64,000 bases of DNA from Streptomyces sedi (GTDB lineage: Bacteria; Actinomycetota; Actinomycetes; Streptomycetales; Streptomycetaceae): NCBI RefSeq assembly GCF_006335015.1, contig NZ_VDGT01000020.1, positions 62,001-126,000 of the forward strand, given 5' to 3'. A program made the translations under genes and the position numbers. Below the pieces are notes generated by a model. It saw only the letters and a program-made list of their open reading frames with translations. It did no database searches and was not told the origin of the DNA. Shown piece by piece: positions 43,640 to 53,137 of the stretch (position 1 is its first letter; each line of letters opens with the position of its first letter).

Positions 43640-44899
43640 TTACTTCAGCGCCGCGGCCCGACGTCCGCGCCGTTCCGTCTCCCGACTGCCGCCACCCGCG
43701 AGGAAGTCGGCCAGGGGCAGCGTCGCCGCGCCCACGGTGACCGCGTCGGGCCCCAGCCGCCCCAGCTCGATGGTGCTGCGCCGGGCAGGGTGCGGCAGCG
43801 CGCAGGAGTCGGCGACGCGGCGCACCTCGGGGAGCAGCCGGGGGCCGAGCGCCAGGCCGGCCCAGCCGCCGACCACGATCCGCTCGGGGTTGAAGAGGTT
43901 GATCAGGTCGGAGATCCCCGCGCCGAGGAACTCCGCGGCCTCGTCGAGGAGTTCTCGCGCTCCCCCGTCCCCCGACTCGGCCGCCTCCAGCAGCCGCGAC
44001 ACCTCCCGCTCGTGGTCGGCGCCGCCGACCGCGCCGCCGGTCTCCTTCCAGCGCTCCACCAGCCCCCACGCCCCGACATACGCCTCAAGGCAGCCGGAGG
44101 CACCGCAGCGGCACCGCCTGCCGCCCAGCCGCAGCGTGGTGTGGCCGAACTCTCCGGCCGCCGACCCCGTTCCCCCGTAGGGCACGCCGTCCGCGACGAT
44201 GCAGGCGCCGACGCCGGAGCCCCACAGCACGATCACGGCGTCCCGGCTGCCACGACCGGCGCCGTGCCACATCTCCGCCTGGCCGAAGGTGCGCGCGCCG
44301 TTGGCCACCAGCAACGGAACGCCGGACGGCAGCCCGACCGCGTCCCGCGACAACGACTCCAACGGGACCGCGTCCCACCCCACCGTCACGGCGTGCACCA
44401 CGGCGCCCACGCCCGGCGCGCGTTCCACGATGCCGGGCACCCCGACGCCCACGCCCAGCAGCGCGTCGGGCGCGACCTCCGCCATCCGCAGCACCGCGGC
44501 GACGCCGGCGCCGATGTGGCCGACCGCCGCGTCCACGTCCCTACCGCCGTCGCGCAGCGGGAACTCGGCCCTGGCCAGCTCGGTCAGCGCGAGGTCGTAG
44601 AGCGCGACGCGGACCCCGGTCTCGCCGACGTCCACGCCCACCAGCCGACCGTGGTCGGGGGCGACCCGCAGCAGGATGCGCGGGCGCCCGCCGTCCGAGT
44701 CGACGGAACCGGCCTCCACCAGCAGCCCGTCGGCGAGCAGCCCCCCGGTGACGTTGCTGACCGTGCCGGAGCCGAGGCCGGTGGCCAGTCCCAACTCGTG
44801 GCGGCTCAGCGGCCCGTGGTGGTAGAGCTGGAGCAGCAGTGCCGCCCGGTTGGCGCGCCGCAGGTCGCGCACCGTCTGTTTCCTCGCCTGGTCGGCCAT
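43640..44899 (-). CDS. ROK family transcriptional regulator (second)
   Basis: 419 residues from the ATG of MADQARKQTVRDLRRANRA, preceded by GAGGGGGAA; the frame is open further upstream without a ribosome site. The N-terminal winged HTH (ALLLQLYHHGPLSRHELGLATGLGSGTVSNVT) precedes the ROK fold with GVDVGETGVRVALYD and the zinc motif CRCGASGCLEAY. It probably senses a sugar. It diverges from the LacI-type gene across a 194-bp region containing the LacI palindrome, so the LacI protein could also affect this gene. Confidence 0.93.
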   Translation of the reverse strand: MADQARKQTVRDLRRANRAALLLQLYHHGPLSRHELGLATGLGSGTVSNVTGGLLADGLLVEAGSVDSDGGRPRILLRVAPDHGRLVGVDVGETGVRVALYDLALTELARAEFPLRDGGRDVDAAVGHIGAGVAAVLRMAEVAPDALLGVGVGVPGIVERAPGVGAVVHAVTVGWDAVPLESLSRDAVGLPSGVPLLVANGARTFGQAEMWHGAGRGSRDAVIVLWGSGVGACIVADGVPYGGTGSAAGEFGHTTLRLGGRRCRCGASGCLEAYVGAWGLVERWKETGGAVGGADHEREVSRLLEAAESGDGGARELLDEAAEFLGAGISDLINLFNPERIVVGGWAGLALGPRLLPEVRRVADSCALPHPARRSTIELGRLGPDAVTVGAATLPLADFLAGGGSRETERRGRRAAALK

Positions 44900-45057
44900 C
44901 TGTCGTTCCCCCTCGGTGAAGATCAACCTACCGAACGTCGACGCCCGTTGACCTCGCGCTGACCTCCCGCGCGACATCCCGCGAAGTGAGCCGGGGCCGG
45001 CGTGCCGAGGGGGCGCGAACGAGCGCCCCGGAACGCGGAGAGCCGGGAAGCGCACCC

Positions 45058-45086
45058 GGGAGAGCGCTCTCTGGGTGTGTTATAAA
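45058..45086 (+). promoter_or_regulatory. LacI-type operator and leaderless promoter of the lacI-like gene
   Basis: The 12-bp perfect palindrome GAGAGCGCTCTC (45060-45071), flanked by GG on the left and TGG on the right, lies about ten bases before a -10 TATAAA (45081-45086). The -10 ends seven bases before the ATG, so the mRNA is probably leaderless. The operator covers the -35 position, which would give autorepression. Confidence 0.8.
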
Positions 45087-45093
45087 GGCCACC

Positions 45094-46167
45094 ATGAGCG
45101 ACCGCGCGGCCAAGGGTTCCCCGACGCTGGAGGACGTGGCCAGGGAGGCGGGGGTCTCCCGCGCCACCGTCTCCCGCGTGATCAACGGCATCCGCAACGT
45201 CGACCCCTCGATCCAGGACGTGGTGCGCCGGGCGATCGCCACCACCGGCTACGTCCCCAACCGCGCGGCGCGCTCCCTGGTCACCCGCCGGGCGGACACG
45301 GTCGCGCTGGTGGTCTCCGGCGCCGGCGCCGACGAGGGAGGGGAGGCGGGCGATGAGGACGGGCCCGGGACCCCGTTCCGCGGGCAGCTGTTGGCCGACC
45401 CGTTCTTCGGCCGGATCAGCGCCGGGGTCGTCGACTTCCTGCGGCGGCGCGCGATGCATCCCGTGCTGATGCTGGCGGACTCGACTGACGCCAGGAAGCA
45501 GGTGGTCAGCTACCTGCGGCAGGGCCACGCCGACGGCGCGCTGCTGGTCTCCATCCACGCCGACGACCCGCTGCCGGAGACGCTGGTGGCCGCCGGGGTG
45601 CCCTGTGTGCTCTTCGCCAGGCCCCCGCGCCCGGTGCCGGTCAGCTATGTCGACCTGGCCCACCGGGACGGCGGGCGGCTCGCCGCCGACCACCTCGTCG
45701 CGCGCGGCCGGCAGCACATCGCCAGCATCACCGGCCCGCTCGACGTGCTCGCCAGCCAGGACCGGCTCGCGGGCTTCCGCGACGCCCTGGCCAGGCACGG
45801 CCACCCGTATGTGCCGTGCGAGGAGGGGAACTTCACCCTGGAAAGCGGCGAACGCGCCATGTCCGCGCTGCTGGAGCGGCACCCGGAGGTCGACGGGCTG
45901 TTCGTCGCGAACGACCTGATGGCCCAGGGCGCTCTCCATGTGCTGCGCGAACGGGGGCGCGCGGTACCGGACGACGTGGCCGTCGTGGGGTTCGACGACA
46001 GCAGCGCGGCGCTCTCCTGCCGTCCGGCGCTGACCACGGTGCGGCAGCCCGTCGAGGAGATGGCCGCCGAGATGACCCGGCTGCTGCTGGAACGCGTCGA
46101 CCAGCCGGGGGCGCGGCCGACCTCGGTGATCTTCGAACCGGCGCTGGTGGCACGGCAGTCCGCCTGA
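45094..46167 (+). CDS. LacI family transcriptional regulator
   Basis: 357 residues. The DNA-binding head reads PTLEDVAREAGVSRATVSRVINGIRNVD with the hinge PNRAARSLVTRRADT, followed by a periplasmic-binding-protein-like effector domain (GLFVANDLMAQGALHVLRERG, VVGFDDSSAALSCRPALTTVRQP). A charged insert of about 25 residues (GAGADEGGEAGDEDGPGTP) sits early in the effector domain. The start is fixed by the leaderless promoter rather than by the open frame upstream. Two further copies of the operator at its promoter lie before the glycoside hydrolase and DUF1996 genes, so these are its likely targets. Confidence 0.95.
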   Translation: MSDRAAKGSPTLEDVAREAGVSRATVSRVINGIRNVDPSIQDVVRRAIATTGYVPNRAARSLVTRRADTVALVVSGAGADEGGEAGDEDGPGTPFRGQLLADPFFGRISAGVVDFLRRRAMHPVLMLADSTDARKQVVSYLRQGHADGALLVSIHADDPLPETLVAAGVPCVLFARPPRPVPVSYVDLAHRDGGRLAADHLVARGRQHIASITGPLDVLASQDRLAGFRDALARHGHPYVPCEEGNFTLESGERAMSALLERHPEVDGLFVANDLMAQGALHVLRERGRAVPDDVAVVGFDDSSAALSCRPALTTVRQPVEEMAAEMTRLLLERVDQPGARPTSVIFEPALVARQSA

Positions 46168-46190
46168 GCGGACGCCCCGCGCGGGTCCGC
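46168..46190 (+). terminator. Hairpin after the lacI-like gene
   Basis: GCGGAC (46168-46173) pairs with GTCCGC (46185-46190), with an inner CCCGC/GCGGG stem. It directly follows the stop codon. There is no T-tract. Confidence 0.55.
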
Positions 46191-46248
46191 GCGCTCGGGG
46201 GCGGACCGACAAGCCGACCCTGCCCGATCCGGAACCGCGTCCGGCCCG

Positions 46249-46296
46249 TTGACATGCCCCGTCCATGCCGCCACTCTGCTGCGGAGAGCGCTCTCC
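46249..46296 (+). promoter_or_regulatory. Promoter with LacI-type operator before the glycoside hydrolase
   Basis: A consensus -35 TTGACA (46249-46254), 17-bp spacer and weak -10 CACTCT (46272-46277) are followed five bases later by the palindrome GGAGAGCGCTCTCC (46283-46296). The operator covers the expected transcription start, a classic repressor position. Confidence 0.82.
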
Positions 46297-46361
46297 CGTC
46301 CCGTTCCCTCGTGGTTTCCGGGGAGAGGCGCGACAGCCGTCCCCCCGTGTGAGGAGAAGGT

Positions 46362-48185
46362 GTGCTGACCAGTAAAGAGACGTCGTCCTCGGCATCCGGA
46401 AGACGTCGCGGACGGCCGGTCGCCGTCGTCGGCGCCGTGTTGGCGCTGCTGGGCGGCGTCCTCACGGCGACGCACCAGGCCGCGACCGCCGCGACCTCCG
46501 CCGGGCAGGAGGGCGCGGACCCCGACCCCGCCCTGACCGCCGCCAGCGTCGTGGAGGTGGCCGGCGGCGACGGCGACTGGCAGTTGACCGTCGACGGGGA
46601 GCCCTACGTCGTGGAGGGGCTCACGTGGGGCCCGCCCGCCGACCAGGCCGACAGCTACATGCCCGACCTCGCGTCCATGGGCGCCAACACCACCCGCACC
46701 TGGGGCACCGACGCCAGCAGCCGTCCGCTGCTGGACGCCGCGGCGGCCAACGGCATCCGGGTCATCGCCGGCTTCTGGCTCCAGCCGGGCGGCGGCCCGG
46801 GCAGCGGCGGCTGCGTGGACTACGTCAACGACCACGACTACAAGGGAGAGCAGCTCGCCGCCATGAACACCTGGGTGGCGGAGTACCGCGACCACCCGGG
46901 CGTGCTGATGTGGAGCGTCGGCAACGAGTCCGTGCTCGGCCTTCAGAACTGCTACGAGGGCACGGAGTTGGAGGCCCAGCGGGTCGCGTACACCCGGTTC
47001 GTCAACGACGCGGCGCTGGAGATCAAGGCGCTCGACCCCGACCACCCGGTCACCTCGACCGACGCCTGGGTGGGCGCCTGGGAGTACTACGAGGCGCACT
47101 CCCCCGACCTCGACCTGTTCCAGGTCAACGCCTATGACGCGGTCTGCGGAATACAGCAGGCGTGGATCGAGGGCGGATATGACCGGCCCTACATACTGAC
47201 CGAGGGAGGACCGGCCGGCGAGTGGGAGGTCGACGACGACGTCAACGGCGTTCCCGAGGAGCCGACGGACGTGGCGAAGGCCGAGGGCTACCGCGCCGCC
47301 TGGGACTGCCTGATGGACCACGAGGGCGTCGCGTTGGGCGGCACCCTCTTCCACTACGGCGTGGAGGAGGACTTCGGCGGGGTCTGGTTCAACCTGCTGC
47401 CGGGAGGTGAGAAGCGGCTCTCGTACTACGCGGTCGCCGACCTGTTCGGCGGGCAGGCCCCGGCCAACACACCACCGGTGATCACCGACCTGGCCGTGGG
47501 CGGCGACCGCACCTCGGTCCCGGCGGGCTCGGAGTTCACGCTGAGCGCCTCGGTCAACGATCCGGACGGCGACACGCCGACATACGAGGTGCTGGTCAAC
47601 AGCAAGTACATCGACGACAACGGCGCGCTGACGCCGGCCGACTTCCGCGACAACGGCGACGGCACCCTCACGGTGACGGCGCCCGGCCGCCCCGGGCCGT
47701 GGAAGGTCTATCTGGCGGCGCGCGACGGCCAGGGCAACCTCGGCATCGAGGCAACGTCGGTCAACGTGGTGCCCCCGCCGGTCGACGGCACCAATCTGGC
47801 GCTGGGCGCCGAGACGACCGCCTCCACCTTCCAGGAGGAGGGCGACGGCGCGCCGTTCCTGCCGGAGCACGCCACGGACGGCGACGACGGGACCCGCTGG
47901 GCCAGCGACTGGTCGGACCCGCAGTGGCTCCAGGTCGACCTGGGCGCCAGCACCCGCTTCGACACCGTCCAGCTCTACTGGGAGACCTCCCACGCCCGCG
48001 CCTACGAGGTCCAGGTCTCGGAGAACGCCCAGGACTGGACGCCGGTCCACACCGTGACCGACGGCGCCGGCGGCGTGGAGACCGCCGCGGTCGACGCCAC
48101 CGGCCGCTATGTCCGGGTGCTGGGCACCGAACGCGGCACCGGGTGGGGTTACTCGCTCTACGAGTTCGGCGTCTACGCGTCCTGA
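46362..48185 (+). CDS. Secreted glycoside hydrolase (clan GH-A-like) with discoidin/CBM32-type domain
   Basis: 607 residues from a GTG with GAGGAGAAGG upstream. A signal peptide (RRRGRPVAVVGAVLALLGGVLTA, cut near residue 43) is followed by a TIM-barrel catalytic domain (about 65-365). It carries two probable catalytic glutamates: Glu189 in WSVGNES (acid/base) and Glu281 in ILTEGGPAG (nucleophile). An Ig/PKD-like domain follows (about 370-455; NTPPVITDLAVGG, DPDGDTPTYEV), then a C-terminal F5/8 discoidin domain (about 465-607; NLALGAETTASTF, WLQVDLGAS, RYVRVLGTERGT). The barrel resembles GH2/GH5-type beta-glycosidases; the exact family and substrate are open. Expression is likely repressed by the LacI protein encoded upstream. 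Confidence 0.9.
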   Translation: MLTSKETSSSASGRRRGRPVAVVGAVLALLGGVLTATHQAATAATSAGQEGADPDPALTAASVVEVAGGDGDWQLTVDGEPYVVEGLTWGPPADQADSYMPDLASMGANTTRTWGTDASSRPLLDAAAANGIRVIAGFWLQPGGGPGSGGCVDYVNDHDYKGEQLAAMNTWVAEYRDHPGVLMWSVGNESVLGLQNCYEGTELEAQRVAYTRFVNDAALEIKALDPDHPVTSTDAWVGAWEYYEAHSPDLDLFQVNAYDAVCGIQQAWIEGGYDRPYILTEGGPAGEWEVDDDVNGVPEEPTDVAKAEGYRAAWDCLMDHEGVALGGTLFHYGVEEDFGGVWFNLLPGGEKRLSYYAVADLFGGQAPANTPPVITDLAVGGDRTSVPAGSEFTLSASVNDPDGDTPTYEVLVNSKYIDDNGALTPADFRDNGDGTLTVTAPGRPGPWKVYLAARDGQGNLGIEATSVNVVPPPVDGTNLALGAETTASTFQEEGDGAPFLPEHATDGDDGTRWASDWSDPQWLQVDLGASTRFDTVQLYWETSHARAYEVQVSENAQDWTPVHTVTDGAGGVETAAVDATGRYVRVLGTERGTGWGYSLYEFGVYAS

Positions 48186-48210
48186 CGCGACCCGCCACTC
48201 CCCCGCGACG

Positions 48211-48242
48211 GCCCCGGCCGCCCCTCTCGGGCGCCGGGGCCG
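48211..48242 (+). terminator. Terminator after the glycoside hydrolase
   Basis: A 13-14 bp stem with one bulge (GGCCCCGGCCGCCC, 48211-48224, with 48230-48242) and a CTCTC loop starts 26 bp after the stop. The remaining 140 bp before the convergent DUF4291 gene show nothing else. Confidence 0.75.
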
Positions 48243-48388
48243 GACCACGAGGTCCCGGACCGGGGGCGGCGTCGCGGACCGTTCCACCGCCCGGCGCCTC
48301 CGGAACTCGGCCGCGCCGAGGCCGCGCCGTTCACGGACCCAGCACGCGTGTCACCAACCTGCCGAGACAACACATCAGGCGCGACTGG

Positions 48389-48958
48389 TCAACTCCCCCG
48401 GCACAGCCGCGACTCCAGCTCCCCGGGCAGCGGGTAGGCCCGTTCGGGCGGGAGCAGGCGCCGGGCCTCGGCCTGCCGGCCGTCGCGGACCAGGGCGGCG
48501 GCCCTGCGGACCTTCGGGGTGAGGTCGGTGAGTCCGGTGATCCAGTCGTCGTTGAAGGCGCGGATCAGGGCGCGCCCGATACCGACCTGGATGCTGTACC
48601 GGTTCTCCGCGGCGCCGCGCAGCGTGCGTTCCGGGTCCCACTGGACATGGACGTCGGCGCGGGCGAGGGCGGCCCTGTCCCGGGTGGTGGTCAGCACCGC
48701 CCGGGACAGGGCCTCCTCCCAGCCGCCGCGGCTGATCCGGACCGCGAGGACGCGCTCCTGGCCGGGCTTGGTGGCCCAGTTGCTGCGGTGCGTCAGCCAC
48801 GCGAGCGAGGGCTTGATCCAGGTCATCCGGTGGAAGGAGAACGGCGCGACGAAGTGCCCGGCGCGCAGCGCCGGTTCGGCGATCGCCGGTGTGTACGCCT
48901 GATAGACCACGATCGTCTCGCGGTCGTAGTCGGCGCGGATCTGATACTGCGGTGCCAT
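48389..48958 (-). CDS. DUF4291 domain-containing protein
   Basis: 189 residues. The pattern YQIRADYDRETIVVYQAYTPAIAEPAL, then FSFHRMTWIKPSLAWLTHRSNWATKPGQERVLAVRI and WDPERTLRGAAENRYSIQVGIGRALIRAF, is the DUF4291 family, about 190 residues long and found across bacteria and fungi. Its function is not established. The ATG of MAPQYQ is used because nothing upstream in frame fits the family. It diverges from the epimerase gene by about 150 bp and faces the glycoside hydrolase terminator. Confidence 0.92.
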   Translation of the reverse strand: MAPQYQIRADYDRETIVVYQAYTPAIAEPALRAGHFVAPFSFHRMTWIKPSLAWLTHRSNWATKPGQERVLAVRISRGGWEEALSRAVLTTTRDRAALARADVHVQWDPERTLRGAAENRYSIQVGIGRALIRAFNDDWITGLTDLTPKVRRAAALVRDGRQAEARRLLPPERAYPLPGELESRLCRGS

Positions 48959-49105
48959 GCTCCGGACGTTGCCACCCGACGCACACCGCCGGCGAACGGT
49001 TTTCGCGGCGAACGGTCGCCGATCCTGCCACGCGCGGCCCGCGCGCTCCCCGCCGGGGGCCGCGGGTAGGTTGGGGAGCTTCGGACGTCGACGAAGGGGT
49101 GCGTG

Positions 49106-50107
49106 ATGAAGGTCCTGATCGCCGGGGGTGCGGGGTACATCGGCAGCACGGTCGCCTCGGCCTGTCTGGACCGCGGGATCACCCCGGTGGTGCTGGACAG
49201 CCTGGTCACCGGGCGGCGGGAGTTCACCGAGGGACGCGCGTTCTACGAGGGGGACATCGCCGACGGGCCGCTGGTGGACCGGATCTTCGCCGAGCACCCG
49301 GAGATCGGCGCGGTGGTCCACTGCGCGGCGCTGATCGTGGTGCCCGACTCGGTGGCCGACCCGATCGGCTACTACCGGGCCAACGTGGCCAAGAGCCTGG
49401 AGTTCACGGGGCATCTGCTGCGCAACGGCTGCCACCGCATGGTGTTCAGTTCCTCGGCCTCGATCTACCGGGCGGGTGAGGACCTGACCGTGGACGAGGA
49501 GTCGGCGATCGAGCCGCTGAGCCCCTACGCCAGGACCAAGGCGGTCTGCGAGGGGATGTTCGCCGACATCGCGGCGGGCAGCCCGCTGCGGGTGCTCTCG
49601 CTGCGCTACTTCAACCCCGTCGGCGCCGATCCCCAGCTGCGCACCGGGCTGCAACTCCCCCGGCCCAGCCACGCGTTGGGGCAGATGATCCTGGCGGGCG
49701 AGGAGGGGCGGCCGTTCCGGATCACCGGGACCGACTATCCGACCAGGGATGGCTCCGGGCTGCGGGACTACGTCCATGTCTGGGATCTGGCCGCCGCGCA
49801 TCTGGCCGCGTTGGATACCTTCGACGGACTCTTCGCCGACGGCACCCGGTCAACGGTGATCAACCTCGGCACCGGAACGGGCACCACCGTGCGCGAACTA
49901 CTCGCCGCCTATAACGAGGTGAGCGACCGTCCGATCGAGGCGGTCGAGGCGGAGCGCCGCCCTGGCGACTCCGCCGGCGCCCGCACCCGCTGCGACCGGG
50001 CCGAGCGGCTGCTCGGCTGGCGGGCACGGCTGCCCCTGACCGACGGAATCCGGCACTCGCTGCGGTGGGCCGCCGTGCGGCCCACCGTGCTCGGCGAGCA
50101 GCGCTAA
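49106..50107 (+). CDS. UDP-glucose 4-epimerase-like SDR (second copy)
   Basis: 333 residues. NAD motif VLIAGGAGYIGSTVA, Ser region VFSSSASIYRAG, Tyr/Lys pair SPYARTK, and LSLRYFNPVGAD with LRDYVHVWDLAAAHLAAL. These are GalE blocks, but the active-site loop differs from the galE at 31385 (SASIYRAG instead of SAAVYGSP), so substrate range may differ. The ATG at 49106 has GGGG six bases upstream; a GTG codon one triplet earlier is possible. It overlaps the convergent methyltransferase gene by 4 bp at their stops, which leaves no room for a terminator. Confidence 0.93.
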   Translation: MKVLIAGGAGYIGSTVASACLDRGITPVVLDSLVTGRREFTEGRAFYEGDIADGPLVDRIFAEHPEIGAVVHCAALIVVPDSVADPIGYYRANVAKSLEFTGHLLRNGCHRMVFSSSASIYRAGEDLTVDEESAIEPLSPYARTKAVCEGMFADIAAGSPLRVLSLRYFNPVGADPQLRTGLQLPRPSHALGQMILAGEEGRPFRITGTDYPTRDGSGLRDYVHVWDLAAAHLAALDTFDGLFADGTRSTVINLGTGTGTTVRELLAAYNEVSDRPIEAVEAERRPGDSAGARTRCDRAERLLGWRARLPLTDGIRHSLRWAAVRPTVLGEQR

Positions 50108-50919
50108 CCCGCGTCGGGCCGCCGGCCGATCAGCACCGTCGCCTCGCGCTCCGCGCAGTGGGCAACGCTGGGCAACAGGCCGCCGGCGCCCAACGCGTCC
50201 AGCAGCGCGGGACGTTGACGTTCGCTGGACTCCACGAGCAGGCTCCCGCCGGGCGCCAGCCAACGCGCGGCACCGGCGATCACCCGGCGCAGCACGGTCA
50301 GCCCGTCGGCGCCACCGTCCAGTGCCGTCGCGGGCTCGTGCACGCGGGCCTCGGTGGGCAGCAGGGCGACGGCGTCGGTGGGAACGTAGGGCGCGTTGGC
50401 GACGAGCACCTCCACCCGGCCGCGCAGCCGTGTCGGCAGCGGTGCGTAGAGGTCGCCCTCGTGCACGACGGCGGCCGGGCCCAGGTTCCGTCGGGCGCAG
50501 GCCACCGCGCGCGGGTCCAGGTCGGCGGCGTGGAGTTCGACATGCTCCCAGGCGGCCAGAAGGGCCACGCCCACGGCGCCCGAGCCGCAGCAGAGGTCGA
50601 CCGCGACGGCGGGCGAACGGGCGAGCCGCACCGCGCGTTCCACCAGGAACTCGGTGCGGCGCCTGGGCACGAAGACGCCCGGCCCGACCTCCACGCGGTG
50701 ACCGGCGAACTCGGCCCAGCCCAGGACGTGTTCGAGCGGTTCGCCGGCGGCCCTGCGGGCGACCGAGGCGGCCAGCGCCTCCCCGCCGCCGGTGCCCGCC
50801 ACCAGCAGGGCGGCCTCGTCCTCGGCGAAGACGCAGCCCGCCGCCCGCAGCCGGGCCACGACGGCGGGGAGCGAGGGAAGGGAAGAAACAGAGGGGGAGA
50901 AAGGGGGTGGAACCGACAT
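50104..50919 (-). CDS. Putative protein N5-glutamine methyltransferase (PrmC-related)
   Basis: 271 residues. The SAM-binding motif is AVDLCCGSGAVGVALLAA, the acidic residue is in ELHAADLDPRAVACARRN, and the catalytic NPPY motif is replaced by NAPYVPT. The N-terminal helical domain includes PLEHVLGWAEFAGHRVEVGPGVFVPRRRTEFLVERA, as in HemK/PrmC. NAPYVPT is typical of the PrmC-related actinobacterial subgroup rather than of PrmC itself, so the substrate is probably not release factor. The ATG has GAGAGG upstream. Confidence 0.9.
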   Translation of the reverse strand: MSVPPPFSPSVSSLPSLPAVVARLRAAGCVFAEDEAALLVAGTGGGEALAASVARRAAGEPLEHVLGWAEFAGHRVEVGPGVFVPRRRTEFLVERAVRLARSPAVAVDLCCGSGAVGVALLAAWEHVELHAADLDPRAVACARRNLGPAAVVHEGDLYAPLPTRLRGRVEVLVANAPYVPTDAVALLPTEARVHEPATALDGGADGLTVLRRVIAGAARWLAPGGSLLVESSERQRPALLDALGAGGLLPSVAHCAEREATVLIGRRPDAG

Positions 50920-51219
50920 CAGAGCCTCTCAAGCGTGTCGGACACCCCTGACCCCCGGCGGCGTCTCACCGCCTGGGAGCCACCCCGCGGGGCGGGAGTG
51001 CCCGTGCCGACCGAACGGTGATCGGGCTCACCTCCCTCGTCCCACCGGGCGCTTCCGCACCCGTTGCCTGTGAAGTCGCCGACCACCCTACCCGAGTCGG
51101 GGCTCCCGCCGGAGACACGGAACGGCAAGGGTTCAGCGGTACGGGGCGGGGTCGGTGGAGCGGGGCCGAGGGGCGTGCGGTGGAACGGTGGGACCGACCG
51201 AACGCCCCCCGGCCCGCGG
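50920..51219. other. Intergenic region with no recognised gene
   Basis: 300 bp between two minus-strand genes. It should contain the end of the beta-helix transcript and the promoter of the PrmC-related gene. A frame at 50919-51128 could encode 69 residues but has no family features. I see no strong hairpin or clear promoter. Confidence 0.4.
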
Positions 51220-53061
51220 TCAGTTGCTCTCCAGATAGAAGATGCCGTCGTTGAGCTCCGGGCCGGCGGGGCCGCCGAGATCGTTGATGACGTGGTTGAT
51301 GACGCCCAGCTGGCCGAGCGAGACGATCACCATGCTGGTGAAGTCGAACCCGTCCCCCGCCGGTGTGGCGATGGCCCGCTCGGTGGTGATGTGCGCGTCC
51401 TCCAGCATCAGGCTGTAGACGCCGAGCCCGTAGGCGGTGTGGGCCGTGGTGCCCTCGGAGACGACGTAGGCGGTCCAGCCCAGCTCGTCGCCGTTCATCC
51501 AGGACGCCTGGTCGGGTGGGTCGTAGGGCAGTTCGCACTGGTAGAAGTAGGTGCGCCCGTGGTCCCCGTTCCAGATGACCTGGTGGCCCTGGTAGTGCTC
51601 GACGAAGAGACCGTATCCGGTGACGTGGTCGCCGTTGACGACCAGGCCGTTGCGGGCCGGGTTGACGTCCCAGCCGACGCCCTCGCCGTGGTCGCCGCGC
51701 CAGAGCCAGACATGGTCGACCACCGTGTCGTGGGCGTGGATCAGCAGACTCACCTCGGCCGATCCGGGATGGGCGCCGCCGATTCGGCAGAAGACGTCGT
51801 GCAGATGGATCGGGTTCTCCTGGTGGCGGGTCGTCGAGCCCTCCTCCCCGACCTCGATCAACGTCCGGGAGCCGTCCTCGCCGGCGTCCACGAGGAGGCC
51901 GGCCAGCTGGACGCCGTCCACGTCGGCGACGTGGATCGCGTCGACTCCGCCCTCGGGGACCAGGGTGGCCAGGCCCAGGCCGAGCACGAGGGTCCCCGGG
52001 TGGGTGATCTCCAACGTCTGGTCGATCCGGTAGACGCCGGGGGTGACCAGCAGATGCCTGCCCTCGGAGAGCGCGGCGTTCATGGAGGCGGCGTCGTCGC
52101 CCTCGTGCGCGACATGGAAGGCGCTCAGCGGGACGGAGGTGCCGGGCGTCGGGCCGTTCGCCCAGGTGGTCCCCCGGGAGTCGCGGCGCGGGTCGGGCAC
52201 GAACACGGCATAGTCGTCGCCGTCGAGATAGAGGTAGGGCTTCTCCCTGACCCAGGGCGTGGTGTCCACGACCGTGTGCGAGGGATCGGGGAAGTGGTGG
52301 GGCGGGGCGCCGTCGACGCCGACGAAGACCATGTTCCACACCGAGCCGGCCCACTCGCCCAGTTCGCTGTTGCGGGTCAGCCACTGCTGCTGCGAACCGG
52401 AGACCACGCGGTCCACCTTGCTGTCCGCGAGGAACCCGCCGCTGGCCCAGCCGTCGTAGCCGTTCCACAGCGGCATCTCGCCTCTGACGTGCACGCGGCG
52501 GATGGGCGCCGCCTGGGAGACGGCGTAACGGTTGTAGCCGTCCCAGGGGGTGACGGAGAGGTTCTCGGTGGCGCGCCAGAAGTTCTGGGTGGCGTTGCCC
52601 TCGAACCAGTCGGCCTCCACCCGGACCCAGCCGGTGATGTCCACGTCGTCGGGCGAGCGGCCGAGCCCCGCGACATGGGTGTAGTAGCCGATGTTGACGT
52701 CCAGGTCCTGGTAGTGGCCGGGCTTGAAGAGGAACGCGAAGCGTCCGGAGCCGAACTGCGCGGTCTCCTGCTGGGCGAAGGCCGCGTCCAGGGTGGCCTG
52801 GATGTCGCCGGCGGGCATGGAGGGGTCGAAGACCGTGACGTTCGGACCCAGCACCGGGTCGGCACGGGTGATCGGCGTGCCGGTGCGCGGGGTCGACGGG
52901 CGGCGGGGCGGGCTCTGCGGCGCCGGTGCCGCGGTGGCCGGGGCGTGGGTCGCGCCGACGGTGGCGACCACGGCGGCGGCCAGGCCGACGAGCGTGGCGC
53001 GACGCGAGACCCCGGGGGGACGGCGGGGCGTCGGGGGCTGCGGTGGCGGGAGGGAAGACAC
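51220..53061 (-). CDS. Tat-exported right-handed beta-helix protein, probably polysaccharide-active
   Basis: 613 residues from a GTG with GAGGAG five bases upstream; the frame is open to 53343 but that part is Pro/Arg-rich leader. A twin-arginine signal (SRRATLVGLAAAVVATVGAT) is followed by a pectate-lyase-like fold. Visible features are NVTVFDPSMPAGDIQATLDAAFAQQE, FLFKPGHYQDLDVNIGYYTHVAGLG, then two sets of short hydrophobic repeats (HPGTLVLGLGLATLVPEGGVDAIHVADVDGVQLAGLLVDAG) typical of parallel beta-helix coils. The two-part helix resembles GH55-like or GH87-like extracellular glucanases, but I cannot fix the family or the catalytic residues. It follows the DUF1996 gene on the same strand after 354 bp. 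Confidence 0.82.
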   Translation of the reverse strand: MSSLPPPQPPTPRRPPGVSRRATLVGLAAAVVATVGATHAPATAAPAPQSPPRRPSTPRTGTPITRADPVLGPNVTVFDPSMPAGDIQATLDAAFAQQETAQFGSGRFAFLFKPGHYQDLDVNIGYYTHVAGLGRSPDDVDITGWVRVEADWFEGNATQNFWRATENLSVTPWDGYNRYAVSQAAPIRRVHVRGEMPLWNGYDGWASGGFLADSKVDRVVSGSQQQWLTRNSELGEWAGSVWNMVFVGVDGAPPHHFPDPSHTVVDTTPWVREKPYLYLDGDDYAVFVPDPRRDSRGTTWANGPTPGTSVPLSAFHVAHEGDDAASMNAALSEGRHLLVTPGVYRIDQTLEITHPGTLVLGLGLATLVPEGGVDAIHVADVDGVQLAGLLVDAGEDGSRTLIEVGEEGSTTRHQENPIHLHDVFCRIGGAHPGSAEVSLLIHAHDTVVDHVWLWRGDHGEGVGWDVNPARNGLVVNGDHVTGYGLFVEHYQGHQVIWNGDHGRTYFYQCELPYDPPDQASWMNGDELGWTAYVVSEGTTAHTAYGLGVYSLMLEDAHITTERAIATPAGDGFDFTSMVIVSLGQLGVINHVINDLGGPAGPELNDGIFYLESN

Positions 53062-53137
53062 GGGGACTCCTCGATCGGTTCGTGGGGGGATGGTGGGGAC
53101 GGGCACGGGGGAACGGCCCGGCGGCGGGGTGGTCGCC

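Noticed and set aside
49106..50107. Second GalE-like gene as part of the LacI regulon
   Set aside because: It lies inside the regulon interval, but no copy of the operator precedes it.
50919..51128. 69-residue ORF upstream of the PrmC-related gene
   Set aside because: It has no recognisable features and sits where the promoter is expected.
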